DNA of 64,000 bases from Planococcus maitriensis. Lineage in GTDB: Bacteria > Bacillota > Bacilli > Bacillales_A > Planococcaceae. Positions 1 through 7,889 of the stretch are shown one piece after another. The stretch lies in the NCBI RefSeq assembly GCF_003289925.1, contig NZ_QLZQ01000001.1:248001-312000 (forward strand), in the 5' to 3' direction. The notes under the pieces were generated by a model, which did no database searches, was not told the origin of the DNA, and saw only the letters and a list, made by a program, of their open reading frames with translations. The first letter of the stretch is position 1. Every line of letters starts with the position of its first letter. Position numbers and translations under genes: made by a program.

Positions 1-1
1 A

Positions 2-970
2 GTGTTTGAAGATGAGATGAAGAAAGTAAGCGAGACGCTCGAGCAGGATTTATTGATCTCATTGATCGGGGAGGTCAATGCCGGGAAATCGACAACAGTG
101 AATAAAATCATCGGTGAAGACATTGCCAGCACCAACCCGATGCCTGGCGAAACGGTCAGCGTGGACCCTTACAATATACGCGGCCTCGAAAACATCAAGT
201 TCATGGATACACCGGGGCTCAATGACCCGAATGACGAAAATCCCAAAAAGACCTTGGAGTTCGTCCAGCAATCGGATGTCGTGCTATTTTTCCTGAATGC
301 TGCCGGCACGGTCTTTTCAGATAGCGAAAAGCAAAAATTTGCTGAAATTGAAAAACATAATAAAGACATCCTTATCGTCCTGAATAAAATCGATGCGGCG
401 GAAGATATCCCGTCGATCATTAAGTTCATTAAAGGGCACACAAACAATAAATACAAAGTGATCCCGGTTTCTTCGAAAACAGGAGAGAACCTGGATCTGC
501 TGAAGAAGGAAATCTTGCTGTTGCTGGAAAAGAAGGGGAAAGACCTGCTCTTCGCCAAAAGCATGAAAGAGAAATCATCCGCTGCCACGCGCTGGATCGT
601 GGGAGCCGGGGTCTCAGCGGGAATCATCGGCGCATCACCGATTCCTGGATCGGACGTATTGCCGCTGACGACGCTGCAGGTCGGACTCATCGTCAAATTG
701 TCGAATCTGTACGATAAGCCGTTGACGAAAAAAGCGGCAAAAGACATGATTGTCATTACTGCCACGCAGACGATCGGCCATACCCTTTACCGACAGGCGT
801 TGAAATTCGTTCCGGGGGCAGGTTCGATTATCGGCGGGACAGTGGCGAGCTCGATGACACTCGCGCTTGGCTATGGCGTAAAATACGCGTACGAAAACAA
901 TATCGCTATCGATTATGATATGATCGGCAGCCTTTATGAAAAGCTGAAAAAGCGAGAAAAGAATGCTTGA
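2..970 (+). CDS. Era/dynamin-type GTPase with C-terminal DUF697-like membrane domain (5' end at window edge)
   Basis: The visible protein has 322 residues beginning at a GTG one base into the window, so the true start may lie outside. The GTPase motifs are clear: P-loop GEVNAGKS at 23-30, DTPG at 69-72, NKID at 128-131 and the SSK loop at about 157. Residues from about 190 hold glycine-rich hydrophobic stretches with PIPGSD and GAGSIIGG motifs, as in DUF697/YcjF proteins that pair a GTPase with a membrane-associated module. It probably hydrolyses GTP at the membrane, but the cellular role is unknown. A terminator follows directly, so it is the last gene of its transcript. Confidence 0.75.
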   Translation: MFEDEMKKVSETLEQDLLISLIGEVNAGKSTTVNKIIGEDIASTNPMPGETVSVDPYNIRGLENIKFMDTPGLNDPNDENPKKTLEFVQQSDVVLFFLNAAGTVFSDSEKQKFAEIEKHNKDILIVLNKIDAAEDIPSIIKFIKGHTNNKYKVIPVSSKTGENLDLLKKEILLLLEKKGKDLLFAKSMKEKSSAATRWIVGAGVSAGIIGASPIPGSDVLPLTTLQVGLIVKLSNLYDKPLTKKAAKDMIVITATQTIGHTLYRQALKFVPGAGSIIGGTVASSMTLALGYGVKYAYENNIAIDYDMIGSLYEKLKKREKNA

Positions 971-977
971 ACCAAGT

Positions 978-1005
978 AGCCGTCCCGTTTTCAGGGCGGC
1001 TTTTT
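978..1005 (+). terminator. Rho-independent terminator after the GTPase gene
   Basis: Arms AGCCGTCC and GGGCGGCT enclose an 8-base loop and run into a T5 tract. Confidence 0.75.
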
Positions 1006-1048
1006 GGATTTACGCATAGATTGAACCGGAAATATGGAGGTGGGAATC

Positions 1049-1729
1049 GTGAAAATATTGGTAGTGGAAGACAACCCGAGTGTCAGCTCGATGCTGGAAT
1101 TGTTTTTTTCGAAAGAAGGGCTGGCAGGTGAATTCGCTGGAGATGGGCTGGAAGGCTACCGTAAGTTCCAGGAAGGGGATTTCGACTTGCTGATCCTCGA
1201 TTGGATGCTTCCGGGAATGGACGGCATCGCTTTATGCCGGAAAATCCGCGAGACGGGAAGCGAAGTACCGATCATCATGCTGACAGCGAAAGACAGCGAA
1301 TCCGACCAAGTGATCGGTTTTGAAATGGGGGCGGATGATTATGTGACCAAGCCGTTCAGCCCCTTAACCTTGATGGCGCGCATCAAGGCGGTGACCAGAA
1401 GGGCGCGAAAAGGCGAAGCGGCAGAGGACGGCATCCGTACCGCTCATTTCCATGTCAGGAAAGAAACACGCGAAGTCGTGAAAGACGGCCAAGCGATCGA
1501 CAATCTAACGCCGAAGGAATTCGATTTGCTGGTTTTTTTCCTGCAGCACCCGAAGCAAGTGTTCAGCCGTGAGCAATTGCTTGAACAGGTATGGGGCTAC
1601 CAATTCTACGGCGATGAACGGACAGTAGACGTCCATATCAAACGGCTGCGCAAGAAAATTCCGGAAGGGGACCAGCTCTTCCATACGGTGTGGGGAGTGG
1701 GCTATAAATTTGAAGAACTTGCGGGTTAA
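1049..1729 (+). CDS. OmpR-family response regulator
   Basis: 226 residues. The receiver domain (about 1-115) carries acidic pair E7-D8, phospho-acceptor D51 in LILDWMLPG, T80 and K101. A winged-helix DNA-binding domain follows (about 130-226, ending HTVWGVGYKF). The GTG at 1049 is preferred to an in-frame ATG at 1034, because the GGAGGTG ribosome site lies inside that longer version and is correctly spaced for the GTG. The gene overlaps the histidine kinase gene by 20 bases, so the two are translationally coupled. Position next to an HtrA protease gene suggests a CssR-like role in secretion or envelope stress. That role is inference. Confidence 0.88.
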   Translation: MKILVVEDNPSVSSMLELFFSKEGLAGEFAGDGLEGYRKFQEGDFDLLILDWMLPGMDGIALCRKIRETGSEVPIIMLTAKDSESDQVIGFEMGADDYVTKPFSPLTLMARIKAVTRRARKGEAAEDGIRTAHFHVRKETREVVKDGQAIDNLTPKEFDLLVFFLQHPKQVFSREQLLEQVWGYQFYGDERTVDVHIKRLRKKIPEGDQLFHTVWGVGYKFEELAG

Positions 1730-3122
1730 GTATTTCTATCAATTGATCGCGAGCCATATGGGCGTCCTCGTGTTTGCGGTGGCCATTTTAAGCACGCTAT
1801 TCATCTTCTACGGCGAGCGGGTGGCGTATTCGGATAAGGCGGAGGAGCTGGAGCGCTACGGCGAGCAGATCCTGCAGGAACTGGAACAGGCGCGCCCGGG
1901 GACGGACCTGCAATCCTATGTAACGGTGCTCGAAGCGCAGAACATCAATTTCATCGTTTTCGACCAGCAAAGCCGGATCCTTTATCCGATCAACGGCAAT
2001 TTCCCGTCAGTCGAGCTGACGCCGGATGAATGGAACGTCATCGAGCGCGGCGAAACTTTGGTCGTCTACCGGGATGTCGAACGCTTTGAGCGGTCGATGA
2101 CGTTTGTCGCGCTGCCGTATGTCGAAGGCAGCACGCTCGCTGGCGGAGTGTTACTGGCTTCGCCTGTAAGCGGCATCCGGGAAATGGTGGCGGAATTGAA
2201 CAGGACGCTCGTTGCGGTGATCGCCATTTCCTTGCCGTTTGCCCTATTGCTCAGCCTGCTATTGGCGAAGATTCACGTTACGCGCCTGCAGCGCATGCGA
2301 AAAGCAACTTCGATGATCAGCGAAGGGCATTACCAAGTCAATTTGCCGGAATCGAATTTTGATGAATTCGGGGATTTGGCGCATGACTTCAATGTCATGG
2401 CGGACAAATTGCAGCGTTCGAATGAAGAAATCGAACAGCTTGAAAACCGCAGGCGGCGCTTTATGGCAGATGTCTCGCACGAGATGAGAACGCCGCTGAC
2501 GACGATTGCCGGTGTGGTCGAAGGCTTGAAAAGCGGCATGATCGAAGAACAGCAGCGCGAAAAAGGCATCCGCCTTGTGAGCGATGAGACGAAGCGCCTT
2601 ATGCGCCTCGTCAATGAAAACCTGGATTATGAAAAAATCCGGTCGAATCAAGTGACGCTCATGAAAGAGGAGATCGAAGCGGCCGAACTGTTGGAAATCA
2701 TCCAGGAGCAGCTGCAATTGCAGGCGGCCGAAAAAGGAGACCGCTTATTGATCGAAGCCGAGCCTGGCGAGATGATCTATGGGGATATGGACCGGCTGAT
2801 CCAAATCCTGGTGAACATCGTCAAGAACAGCATCCAATTCACTGATGGCGGGGACATTTTCCTGCGTGCCCGTGCAGAATCGGAGGTGACCGTGCTGGAA
2901 GTGGAAGATACCGGGAACGGCATCGAGGTTGATGAACTGGAGATGATTTGGCGCCGTTTCTATAAAGCGGATGTTTCGCGCGGAAGCGGCCAGTTCGGGC
3001 TGGGCCTTTCCATCGTCCGGCAATTGGTCAATTTGCACGACGGGGAAATCTCGGTGGAAAGCGAAAAAGGCAAGGGCACCAAGTTCACCATCCGCCTGCC
3101 GCATAAACCATCAGATAAGTAA
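1710..3122 (+). CDS. Membrane sensor histidine kinase (HAMP, HisKA, HATPase)
   Basis: 470 residues from a TTG start inside the regulator gene. Membrane segments lie at about 11-34 and 165-188 and flank a roughly 130-residue extracytoplasmic sensor region. HAMP follows at about 190-240, then the phospho-acceptor H257 in MADVSHEMRTP, an N box VKNSIQF, G1 DTGNGI and G2 GLGLSIV. It should autophosphorylate and feed the adjacent OmpR-type regulator. In B. subtilis, CssS sits next to htrB and senses misfolded secreted protein. The same neighbourhood here suggests, but does not prove, the same input. A strong terminator follows. Confidence 0.88.
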   Translation: MKNLRVKYFYQLIASHMGVLVFAVAILSTLFIFYGERVAYSDKAEELERYGEQILQELEQARPGTDLQSYVTVLEAQNINFIVFDQQSRILYPINGNFPSVELTPDEWNVIERGETLVVYRDVERFERSMTFVALPYVEGSTLAGGVLLASPVSGIREMVAELNRTLVAVIAISLPFALLLSLLLAKIHVTRLQRMRKATSMISEGHYQVNLPESNFDEFGDLAHDFNVMADKLQRSNEEIEQLENRRRRFMADVSHEMRTPLTTIAGVVEGLKSGMIEEQQREKGIRLVSDETKRLMRLVNENLDYEKIRSNQVTLMKEEIEAAELLEIIQEQLQLQAAEKGDRLLIEAEPGEMIYGDMDRLIQILVNIVKNSIQFTDGGDIFLRARAESEVTVLEVEDTGNGIEVDELEMIWRRFYKADVSRGSGQFGLGLSIVRQLVNLHDGEISVESEKGKGTKFTIRLPHKPSDK

Positions 3123-3135
3123 TTGAAACAGTGAA

Positions 3136-3164
3136 AGCCTGCCGTGTGTTGCGGCGGGCTTTTT
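3136..3164 (+). terminator. Terminator after the two-component operon
   Basis: AGCCTGCCG pairs with CGGCGGGCT (one T-G pair) around a 7-base loop, followed by TTTT. Confidence 0.8.
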
Positions 3165-3210
3165 CGCATCCGTCCACCTCGAAAACTTTACATTTCTGTT
3201 GCATGTTTGG

Positions 3211-3241
3211 TCATAATTTTTTCATATCTGCTTTGTATGAT
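3211..3241 (+). promoter_or_regulatory. htrA-type promoter with 11-bp-spaced TCATA repeats
   Basis: TCATA occurs at 3211-3215 and 3222-3226, exactly 11 bases apart, ten bases before a TATGAT -10 element at 3236-3241. No good -35 lies at the right distance. This suggests an activator-dependent promoter bound by an OmpR-type regulator on one face of the helix. Confidence 0.5.
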
Positions 3242-3300
3242 AAGACTATCGAAAGCCACAAGGCAGACGGCCAACAATCATTAAAGGGGATGGGAAAATA

Positions 3301-4476
3301 ATGGGTTACTATAATACACCGCGTCAGAATGACCAAAAGAATCCGTGGAAACGCTATATGGCTTCCAGTTTCGGGGGCGTACTGGCAGGCGCATTGCTGG
3401 TCGGGACACTGGTCACAGGAACGGATTTGGGCGAAACAGAATCTGCGACTGCGGGCGTTCAAACCAGTGAACTGCAAAACGAGTCAGCGATTGTCACGAC
3501 AGACGTCACGGAAACCGTCGAGCAGACGGCAGATGCAGTGGTTGGCGTTTCCAACCTGCAAGCGGACAATAATCCGTTCGCACAAACTTCTACGCAAGAA
3601 GCAGGGGCGGGATCCGGCGTCATCTATAAAAAGCAAGGCGATGATGCATACGTTGTCACGAACCATCACGTAGTGGAAGGCGCTAAAGAAGTCGTCGTGA
3701 CCTTGGCGGACGGTGAAGAGCTTGAAGCGGAAGTGCTCGGTTCGGATGTATGGACCGATCTCGCAGTCCTGAAAGTCCCGGGAGCGCAAATTGACACGAT
3801 CGCAGAGTTTGGCGATTCCTCAGTGCTGAAATCAGGAGAGCCCGTCATTGCCATCGGCAACCCGCTCGGCCTTCAATTTTCGGGATCGGTGACGACAGGC
3901 GTCATTTCCGGTACGGAACGTGCTGTCCCGATCGACATCAATAAAGACGGCCAGGAAGACTGGCAGTCGGAAGTGCTTCAAACCGATGCCGCGATCAATC
4001 CCGGCAACAGTGGCGGCGCATTATTGAATGCACAAGGCCAAGTCATCGGCATCAACTCGATGAAAATCGCACAGGACGCAGTGGAAGGAATTGGCCTTGC
4101 CATTCCAATTAACTCCGCGATCCCGATCATCTCCGAACTTGAAGGGGAAGGGGAAGTGTCCCGTCCGTCTCTAGGTGTCGCATTGCTTGAACTCGAACAG
4201 ATACCTGCAGAAATCAGAAATGCGGAATTGAACCTCCCGGCTGAAGTGGAAGACGGCATTGTCGTCCAATCTGTACAGGAAGGATCCGGCGCCGACGAAG
4301 CGGGAATCGAAGCGAAAGATACCATCGTTGAATTGAACGGACAGGCAGTCACTTCCGTCTTGGAACTCCGACAATATCTCTATACGGAAGTGAAAGAAGA
4401 AGGGGCAGTGACGGTCAAGGCTTACCGGAACGGCGAACTGAAAACTTTTGAAGTCCAGTTGAGTGAACAAATTTAA
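3301..4476 (+). CDS. htrA: HtrA/DegP-family membrane serine protease with PDZ domain
   Basis: 391 residues. There is a short cytoplasmic N-terminus, one membrane segment at about 22-42, a trypsin-like domain with triad H123 (TNHHVV), D153 (TDLAVLKV) and S237 (NPGNSGGA), and a C-terminal PDZ domain (about 290-388). HtrA proteases degrade or refold misfolded secreted proteins outside the membrane. The gene follows a two-component system and has its own repeat-containing promoter, as B. subtilis htrA/htrB do under CssRS control. Which B. subtilis paralogue it matches best is not resolved here. Confidence 0.92.
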   Translation: MGYYNTPRQNDQKNPWKRYMASSFGGVLAGALLVGTLVTGTDLGETESATAGVQTSELQNESAIVTTDVTETVEQTADAVVGVSNLQADNNPFAQTSTQEAGAGSGVIYKKQGDDAYVVTNHHVVEGAKEVVVTLADGEELEAEVLGSDVWTDLAVLKVPGAQIDTIAEFGDSSVLKSGEPVIAIGNPLGLQFSGSVTTGVISGTERAVPIDINKDGQEDWQSEVLQTDAAINPGNSGGALLNAQGQVIGINSMKIAQDAVEGIGLAIPINSAIPIISELEGEGEVSRPSLGVALLELEQIPAEIRNAELNLPAEVEDGIVVQSVQEGSGADEAGIEAKDTIVELNGQAVTSVLELRQYLYTEVKEEGAVTVKAYRNGELKTFEVQLSEQI

Positions 4477-4486
4477 TGTGGCATAT

Positions 4487-4525
4487 AAAAAAGCGGCGGA
4501 CAGGAAATCCTGTCTGCCGCTTTTT
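4487..4525. terminator. Bidirectional terminator between htrA and the facing small gene
   Basis: AAAAGCGGC pairs with GCCGCTTTT, with the inner helix GACAGG/CCTGTC. A- and T-rich flanks on both sides let it serve both converging transcripts. Confidence 0.8.
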
Positions 4526-4545
4526 ACGTGAACTTGGCAATGCAA

Positions 4546-4773
4546 TTAATTCCCGAACAGGCCGAACCAGTCAAAACCGATCGCAAATCCGACAATCACC
4601 AAGACAGCGATGGCGAAAATGATCAATCCGAGCTGCAATGGCTTGTAACCTGTTGTTCTTGGCTCTTCAAGCCCTTCCTTTTCTACGGGCGGCTTGCGCT
4701 CCAATTCCTGCTCGCTCGTTTTCATATATTCCTGTTCTTTGTCCTTGTCGTTGTGGTTATTTTTGTTATCCAT
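4546..4773 (-). CDS. Small tail-anchored membrane protein, unknown function
   Basis: 75 residues. The first 43 are highly charged (DKDKEQE, QELERKPP) and a single hydrophobic helix at about 46-67 ends in a short aromatic tail. A strong GGAGGAGG ribosome site precedes the ATG, which supports a real gene. It starts 55 bases after the DJ-1/PfpI gene on the same strand, so it is probably cotranscribed with that gene from the upstream sigma-B type promoter. No family is recognised. The topology suggests a cytoplasmic N-terminus. Confidence 0.6.
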   Translation of the reverse strand: MDNKNNHNDKDKEQEYMKTSEQELERKPPVEKEGLEEPRTTGYKPLQLGLIIFAIAVLVIVGFAIGFDWFGLFGN

Positions 4774-4828
4774 TTGTTCTCCTCCTCCAATGCTTGCTAT
4801 ATTTTTCAGGCCTATCGCTTCGGCGTAC

Positions 4829-5533
4829 TCACTTCAAGTGTTTGTCGAGTTGATGTTCTTCCATTTCGGTCAGCTTCCTCGCCAACTCGCGGCCGAATGC
4901 CTGTGAGGAACCGGGATCGCGGCCAGTCAGGAGGCGGTCGCTGCCCCAAACAATGTATTCATCTTGCCCGTCGCCTTTGTCGTATTGCGCAATTTTTCCC
5001 ATTTCATCTTCCAGGCTAAACGGCAATAGCCCGTCCACTTCTTCCGGTTCCATATCATTCGGATAGCCCGTCACTTTCAATCCTTGCAATAAGGGCTTGC
5101 CGTCTTTCGTTTTTGTAAAGACGAGCGGGGCTGGGCCGTGGCAGACAGCGGAAATGATGCCGCCTGTTTCGTGGACGACGTTGATGACGGCGTGAAGATT
5201 TTCATCATGTGCCAAATCGAACATGGCGCCATGGCCGCCGACAATCATGATGGCATCGTAATCGCTCGCTTTGACATCCACGACTGGGGTTGTCTTATCC
5301 GCAATGCCGGAGTCGTATAATTTTTTGTATTTGCCCTCTGGATCGTATGCTGAATCGAGGCTCAGGGGGTCGACAACCGGTTTGCCGCCGTCGATGGAAG
5401 CGAGACCTACCGAATGGCCCGCTTTCTCAAGTTCCGCCAAGGGCTCGAATAGTTCTTCTGCCCACCAGCCGGTTACGTAATTGTGCTCTTCGTTTGAATA
5501 GCCGCTTGATAATACTGCCAATACTTTTGCCAT
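4829..5533 (-). CDS. DJ-1/PfpI superfamily (type 1 glutamine amidotransferase-like) stress protein
   Basis: 234 residues, longer than classic PfpI and close to Hsp31/HchA-like members. The nucleophile elbow is SAVCHGPA in the middle of the protein, and MIVGGHGAMFDL matches the conserved glycine-rich loop. Members act as glyoxalase III or deglycase-type enzymes, or as chaperones that deal with reactive aldehydes. The substrate cannot be read from sequence. A sigma-B type promoter lies 45-70 bases upstream, so induction by general stress is likely. The small membrane protein gene downstream appears to share the transcript. Confidence 0.85.
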   Translation of the reverse strand: MAKVLAVLSSGYSNEEHNYVTGWWAEELFEPLAELEKAGHSVGLASIDGGKPVVDPLSLDSAYDPEGKYKKLYDSGIADKTTPVVDVKASDYDAIMIVGGHGAMFDLAHDENLHAVINVVHETGGIISAVCHGPAPLVFTKTKDGKPLLQGLKVTGYPNDMEPEEVDGLLPFSLEDEMGKIAQYDKGDGQDEYIVWGSDRLLTGRDPGSSQAFGRELARKLTEMEEHQLDKHLK

Positions 5534-5577
5534 TTGGGTATCCTCTCCATTTCTTTAGAAAGCTCTTGTTCCTACAT

Positions 5578-5602
5578 TTACCCTTTGACGGATTCCTGAA
5601 AC
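5578..5602 (-). promoter_or_regulatory. Sigma-B type promoter for the DJ-1/PfpI gene
   Basis: Read on the minus strand: -35 GTTTCA (5602-5597), 13-base spacer, -10 GGGTAA (5583-5578). The consensus is GTTTAA-N12-15-GGGTAT. Confidence 0.65.
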
Positions 5603-5604
5603 TT

Positions 5605-5618
5605 CCGGGAGTTCCCGG
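5605..5618. promoter_or_regulatory. 14-bp palindrome in the divergent DJ-1/ytvA promoter region
   Basis: CCGGGA-GT-TCCCGG sits just upstream of the sigma-B -35 element and just before the ytvA promoter, so it could be an operator for either direction. No regulator is assigned. Confidence 0.3.
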
Positions 5619-5620
5619 TT

Positions 5621-5648
5621 TTGGCTGCATGCAAAGCTGTGCTAAAAT
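5621..5648 (+). promoter_or_regulatory. Possible sigma-A promoter of ytvA
   Basis: TTGGCT, 16-base spacer, TAAAAT. The -35 match is weak. Confidence 0.35.
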
Positions 5649-5682
5649 AATATGAGTAAAAATTTGAGGTGAACTAATTTAT

Positions 5683-6456
5683 ATGGAGAAAATGGAAGTG
5701 GATACACAGATTCAGCTGCTTGAAGCAATGCTTGACGGCAGCAAAGTCGGCACCATCGTCACGGATCCTGCAAAGGAAGACAACCCGATCATTTACGCAA
5801 ACCACACATTTACGGAAATGACAGGCTACGAAAAAGAAGAAATTCTTGGGCGCAACTGCCGGTTCCTGCAAGGGCTGAAAACGGCTCCGGAAGCCGTCGA
5901 CCAAATACGGCAAGCGATCAGGAGCCAGGAAAAGTTGACCGTGGTTCTGCGCAACTACCGGAAAGACGGAACGCCGTTTTGGAACCGGCTGGCGATCTCG
6001 CCGGTGACAGTCGAAGGAAAACTCTATTTCATCGGCACCCAGACGGATATCACGGTTGAGCGAATGCAGCAGGAAGCGATTACCGCCAATGAAAGCGAAA
6101 TAGAGAAACTGATGCTGCCGATTTTATCGATCCAACCGAACGTGGCAACGGTTGCGCTAGTCGGGACGATGAACCTGCAGCGTTTTGAAACCTTGAAAGT
6201 GAAGTTGTGCGAATATGTCAGCGAGCACAGGATTGAACACGCGCTTCTCGACATAACAGGATTGACCTGGAACGAGGAATCTCCGCTCCACTGGTTCACG
6301 CAAATTTGCGAAGCGCTCCGCATCATGGGGAGCCAGCTATACATCACGGGCGTCACCCCTCAGGCAGCAACTGAATTGGTACGTGACCTCGACCGGGAGA
6401 ATATGCTGAAAACTTATTCGAGCATCGAGAAAGCCTTGGCTGAGATTAATGAATAA
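5683..6456 (+). CDS. ytvA: YtvA-type blue-light photoreceptor (LOV-STAS)
   Basis: 257 residues, close to the 261 of B. subtilis YtvA. An N-terminal LOV/PAS domain (about 10-125) carries GRNCRFLQG with the flavin-adduct cysteine C59, and NYRKDGTPFWNRL completes the LOV signature. A C-terminal STAS domain spans about 145-255. In B. subtilis, YtvA senses blue light through FMN and acts on the stressosome to stimulate sigma-B. The neighbouring sigma-B type promoters make that role fit here. GAGGTGA lies nine bases before the ATG. The gene stands alone between a promoter and a terminator. Confidence 0.93.
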   Translation: MEKMEVDTQIQLLEAMLDGSKVGTIVTDPAKEDNPIIYANHTFTEMTGYEKEEILGRNCRFLQGLKTAPEAVDQIRQAIRSQEKLTVVLRNYRKDGTPFWNRLAISPVTVEGKLYFIGTQTDITVERMQQEAITANESEIEKLMLPILSIQPNVATVALVGTMNLQRFETLKVKLCEYVSEHRIEHALLDITGLTWNEESPLHWFTQICEALRIMGSQLYITGVTPQAATELVRDLDRENMLKTYSSIEKALAEINE

Positions 6457-6475
6457 AATAGCGTTTTTGATTGAG

Positions 6476-6502
6476 CCTCATTCAAATGGAATGAGGTTTT
6501 TT
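6476..6502 (+). terminator. Terminator after ytvA
   Basis: CCTCATTC pairs with GAATGAGG around a 5-base loop, followed by T6. Confidence 0.85.
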
Positions 6503-6606
6503 CTGTAAAAAATTCTAATTAGCGGCGTTCCATTGGGGCTTTACGCTCTATAACTTGTACAGTTCTATTACTATAGGGTCAATTAATTGAAAAAATAGTT
6601 TGTTTC

Positions 6607-6631
6607 GTTTCGATTTGGTCTTTCGGGGTAC
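6607..6631 (+). promoter_or_regulatory. Sigma-B type promoter for the repeat protein / Mn catalase operon
   Basis: -35 GTTTCG (6607-6612), 13-base spacer, -10 GGGTAC (6626-6631), about 45 bases before the first start codon. Confidence 0.65.
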
Positions 6632-6676
6632 ATAACTAGGGAATGGAAATTCCAGATTTTCCAAGGAGGCGTAACG

Positions 6677-6961
6677 ATGGGTAAAGAGCAGAACCAGCGT
6701 GAAGGACCTGAGAATCAAGTGAATTCAGACACGGATGAAAAGAAATTCAATGCAGGCGGAAATAGTTCGGATTATGATGGAGGCCAGCCTCAGGACAGTA
6801 TTCGAGGCAGCGAAGGCCGAGTCGATGAAAAGCAATCGATCGAGAAAAAACAGCAGCAGAAGAAAGAATTCAATGCTGGGGGCAACGATTCGGATTACGA
6901 TGGTGGCCATCCGAAAGATGCCAACAAAGGCAGCGAAGGACGGATAGAGGACGATAAATGA
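6677..6961 (+). CDS. Small hydrophilic protein with two tandem 26-residue repeats
   Basis: 94 residues, no hydrophobic core, rich in Gly, Asp, Lys, Gln and Ser. Two copies of a unit starting FNAGGN, with a central SDYDGG and ending GSEGR, lie at residues 24-49 and 65-90. The composition predicts intrinsic disorder, as in hydrophilin or stress-accumulated proteins. The specific function is unknown. AAGGAGG precedes the ATG, and the gene lies 23 bases before a Mn catalase behind a sigma-B type promoter, so both are probably stress-induced together. Confidence 0.75.
   Translation: MGKEQNQREGPENQVNSDTDEKKFNAGGNSSDYDGGQPQDSIRGSEGRVDEKQSIEKKQQQKKEFNAGGNDSDYDGGHPKDANKGSEGRIEDDK
6746..6946 (+). repeat. 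Two 78-bp coding repeats inside the small hydrophilic gene
   Basis: Units at 6746-6823 and 6869-6946 encode the FNAGGN...GSEGR repeat. Many third-position differences show that the duplication is old and the protein sequence is kept by selection. Confidence 0.75.
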
Positions 6962-6984
6962 CCATACTAAGAGGAGGAAGTTAA

Positions 6985-7815
6985 ATGTTCTTCAATAGAA
7001 AAGAGCTGCAATTCGAAGCAAAACCGGATAAGCCGGATCCGATATTTGCAAAGCAGCTGCAGGAAGTCATCGGCGGGCAGTTCGGCGAAATGTCTGTGGC
7101 CATGCAATATTTATTCCAGGGATGGAACACAAGAGGAAATGAAAAATACAAAGATTTGCTGATGGACACGGGGACAGAAGAGCTCGGCCATATTGAAATG
7201 CTCGCGACCATGGTAGCCCAATTGCTCGAAGGCGCACCGGTTTACGAACAGGAAAAAGCGGCAAGCGATCCGGTGATCGGGGCGATCATGGGTGGCATGA
7301 ACCCGCATCATGCAATCGTTTCGGGTCTTGGCGCGACACCTGAGAACAGTGCAGGGGTGCCGTGGAGCGGGGGATATATCATTGCAAGCGGCAATTTGCT
7401 TGCCGATTTCCGCGCGAATGTCACGGCAGAATCCCAAGGCCGCCTTCAAGTCGCACGCTTGTACAGCATGACCGACGACAAAGGGGTAAAAGACTTGCTG
7501 TCCTTCTTGCTGGCTCGCGATACTATGCACCAAAACCAGTGGATTGCGGCAATCCGCGACTTGGAAGAAAAAGAAGGTAGCGTGATCGTGCCTTCCACAG
7601 TGCCGCCGGAATGGGAAGCGACGGAGTATTCCCATACGCTTTATAATTTCTCGGAAGGCGAAGACAGTGCACAGCTTCCGTGGATGAGCGGCAATGCGCC
7701 AGACGGCCATCCATTCAAGTACGGGCAGCCGGAAGCATTCGGCCAGAAACCGGTCTTGAAGCCGGGACCGCTGGAGTCGCATGATACACTTCCGGAAGAC
7801 AAATTAAAAGGTTAG
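6985..7815 (+). CDS. Manganese catalase family protein
   Basis: 276 residues, similar in length to B. subtilis YdbD. The dimanganese ligand pattern is complete: E35 (GQFGEMS), E66 and H69 (EELGHIEM), E149 (TAES) and H182 (RDTMHQ). The enzyme converts hydrogen peroxide to water and oxygen without heme. It is the second gene behind a sigma-B type promoter and follows the repeat-containing small protein. AGGAGG lies before the ATG and a terminator follows. Intracellular peroxide defence during general stress is the likely role. Confidence 0.9.
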   Translation: MFFNRKELQFEAKPDKPDPIFAKQLQEVIGGQFGEMSVAMQYLFQGWNTRGNEKYKDLLMDTGTEELGHIEMLATMVAQLLEGAPVYEQEKAASDPVIGAIMGGMNPHHAIVSGLGATPENSAGVPWSGGYIIASGNLLADFRANVTAESQGRLQVARLYSMTDDKGVKDLLSFLLARDTMHQNQWIAAIRDLEEKEGSVIVPSTVPPEWEATEYSHTLYNFSEGEDSAQLPWMSGNAPDGHPFKYGQPEAFGQKPVLKPGPLESHDTLPEDKLKG

Positions 7816-7825
7816 AAACATCGAG

Positions 7826-7856
7826 CGGGACGGGGAATCTATCTTCGTCCCGTTTT
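7826..7856 (+). terminator. Terminator after the Mn catalase gene
   Basis: CGGGACG pairs with CGTCCCG around a 13-base loop, followed by TTTT. Confidence 0.75.
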
Positions 7857-7889
7857 AGTTATGGATCTTTTTAAAAGGGGGAGGCATAG

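Noticed and set aside
169-765. 198-codon open frame on the minus strand inside the GTPase gene
   Set aside because: No ribosome site, no recognisable protein, and the codon pattern mirrors the real gene on the other strand.
6746-6946. Possible short repeat array
   Set aside because: The two 78-bp units are coding repeats inside one gene, not a CRISPR or other array. No CRISPR array was seen in the window.
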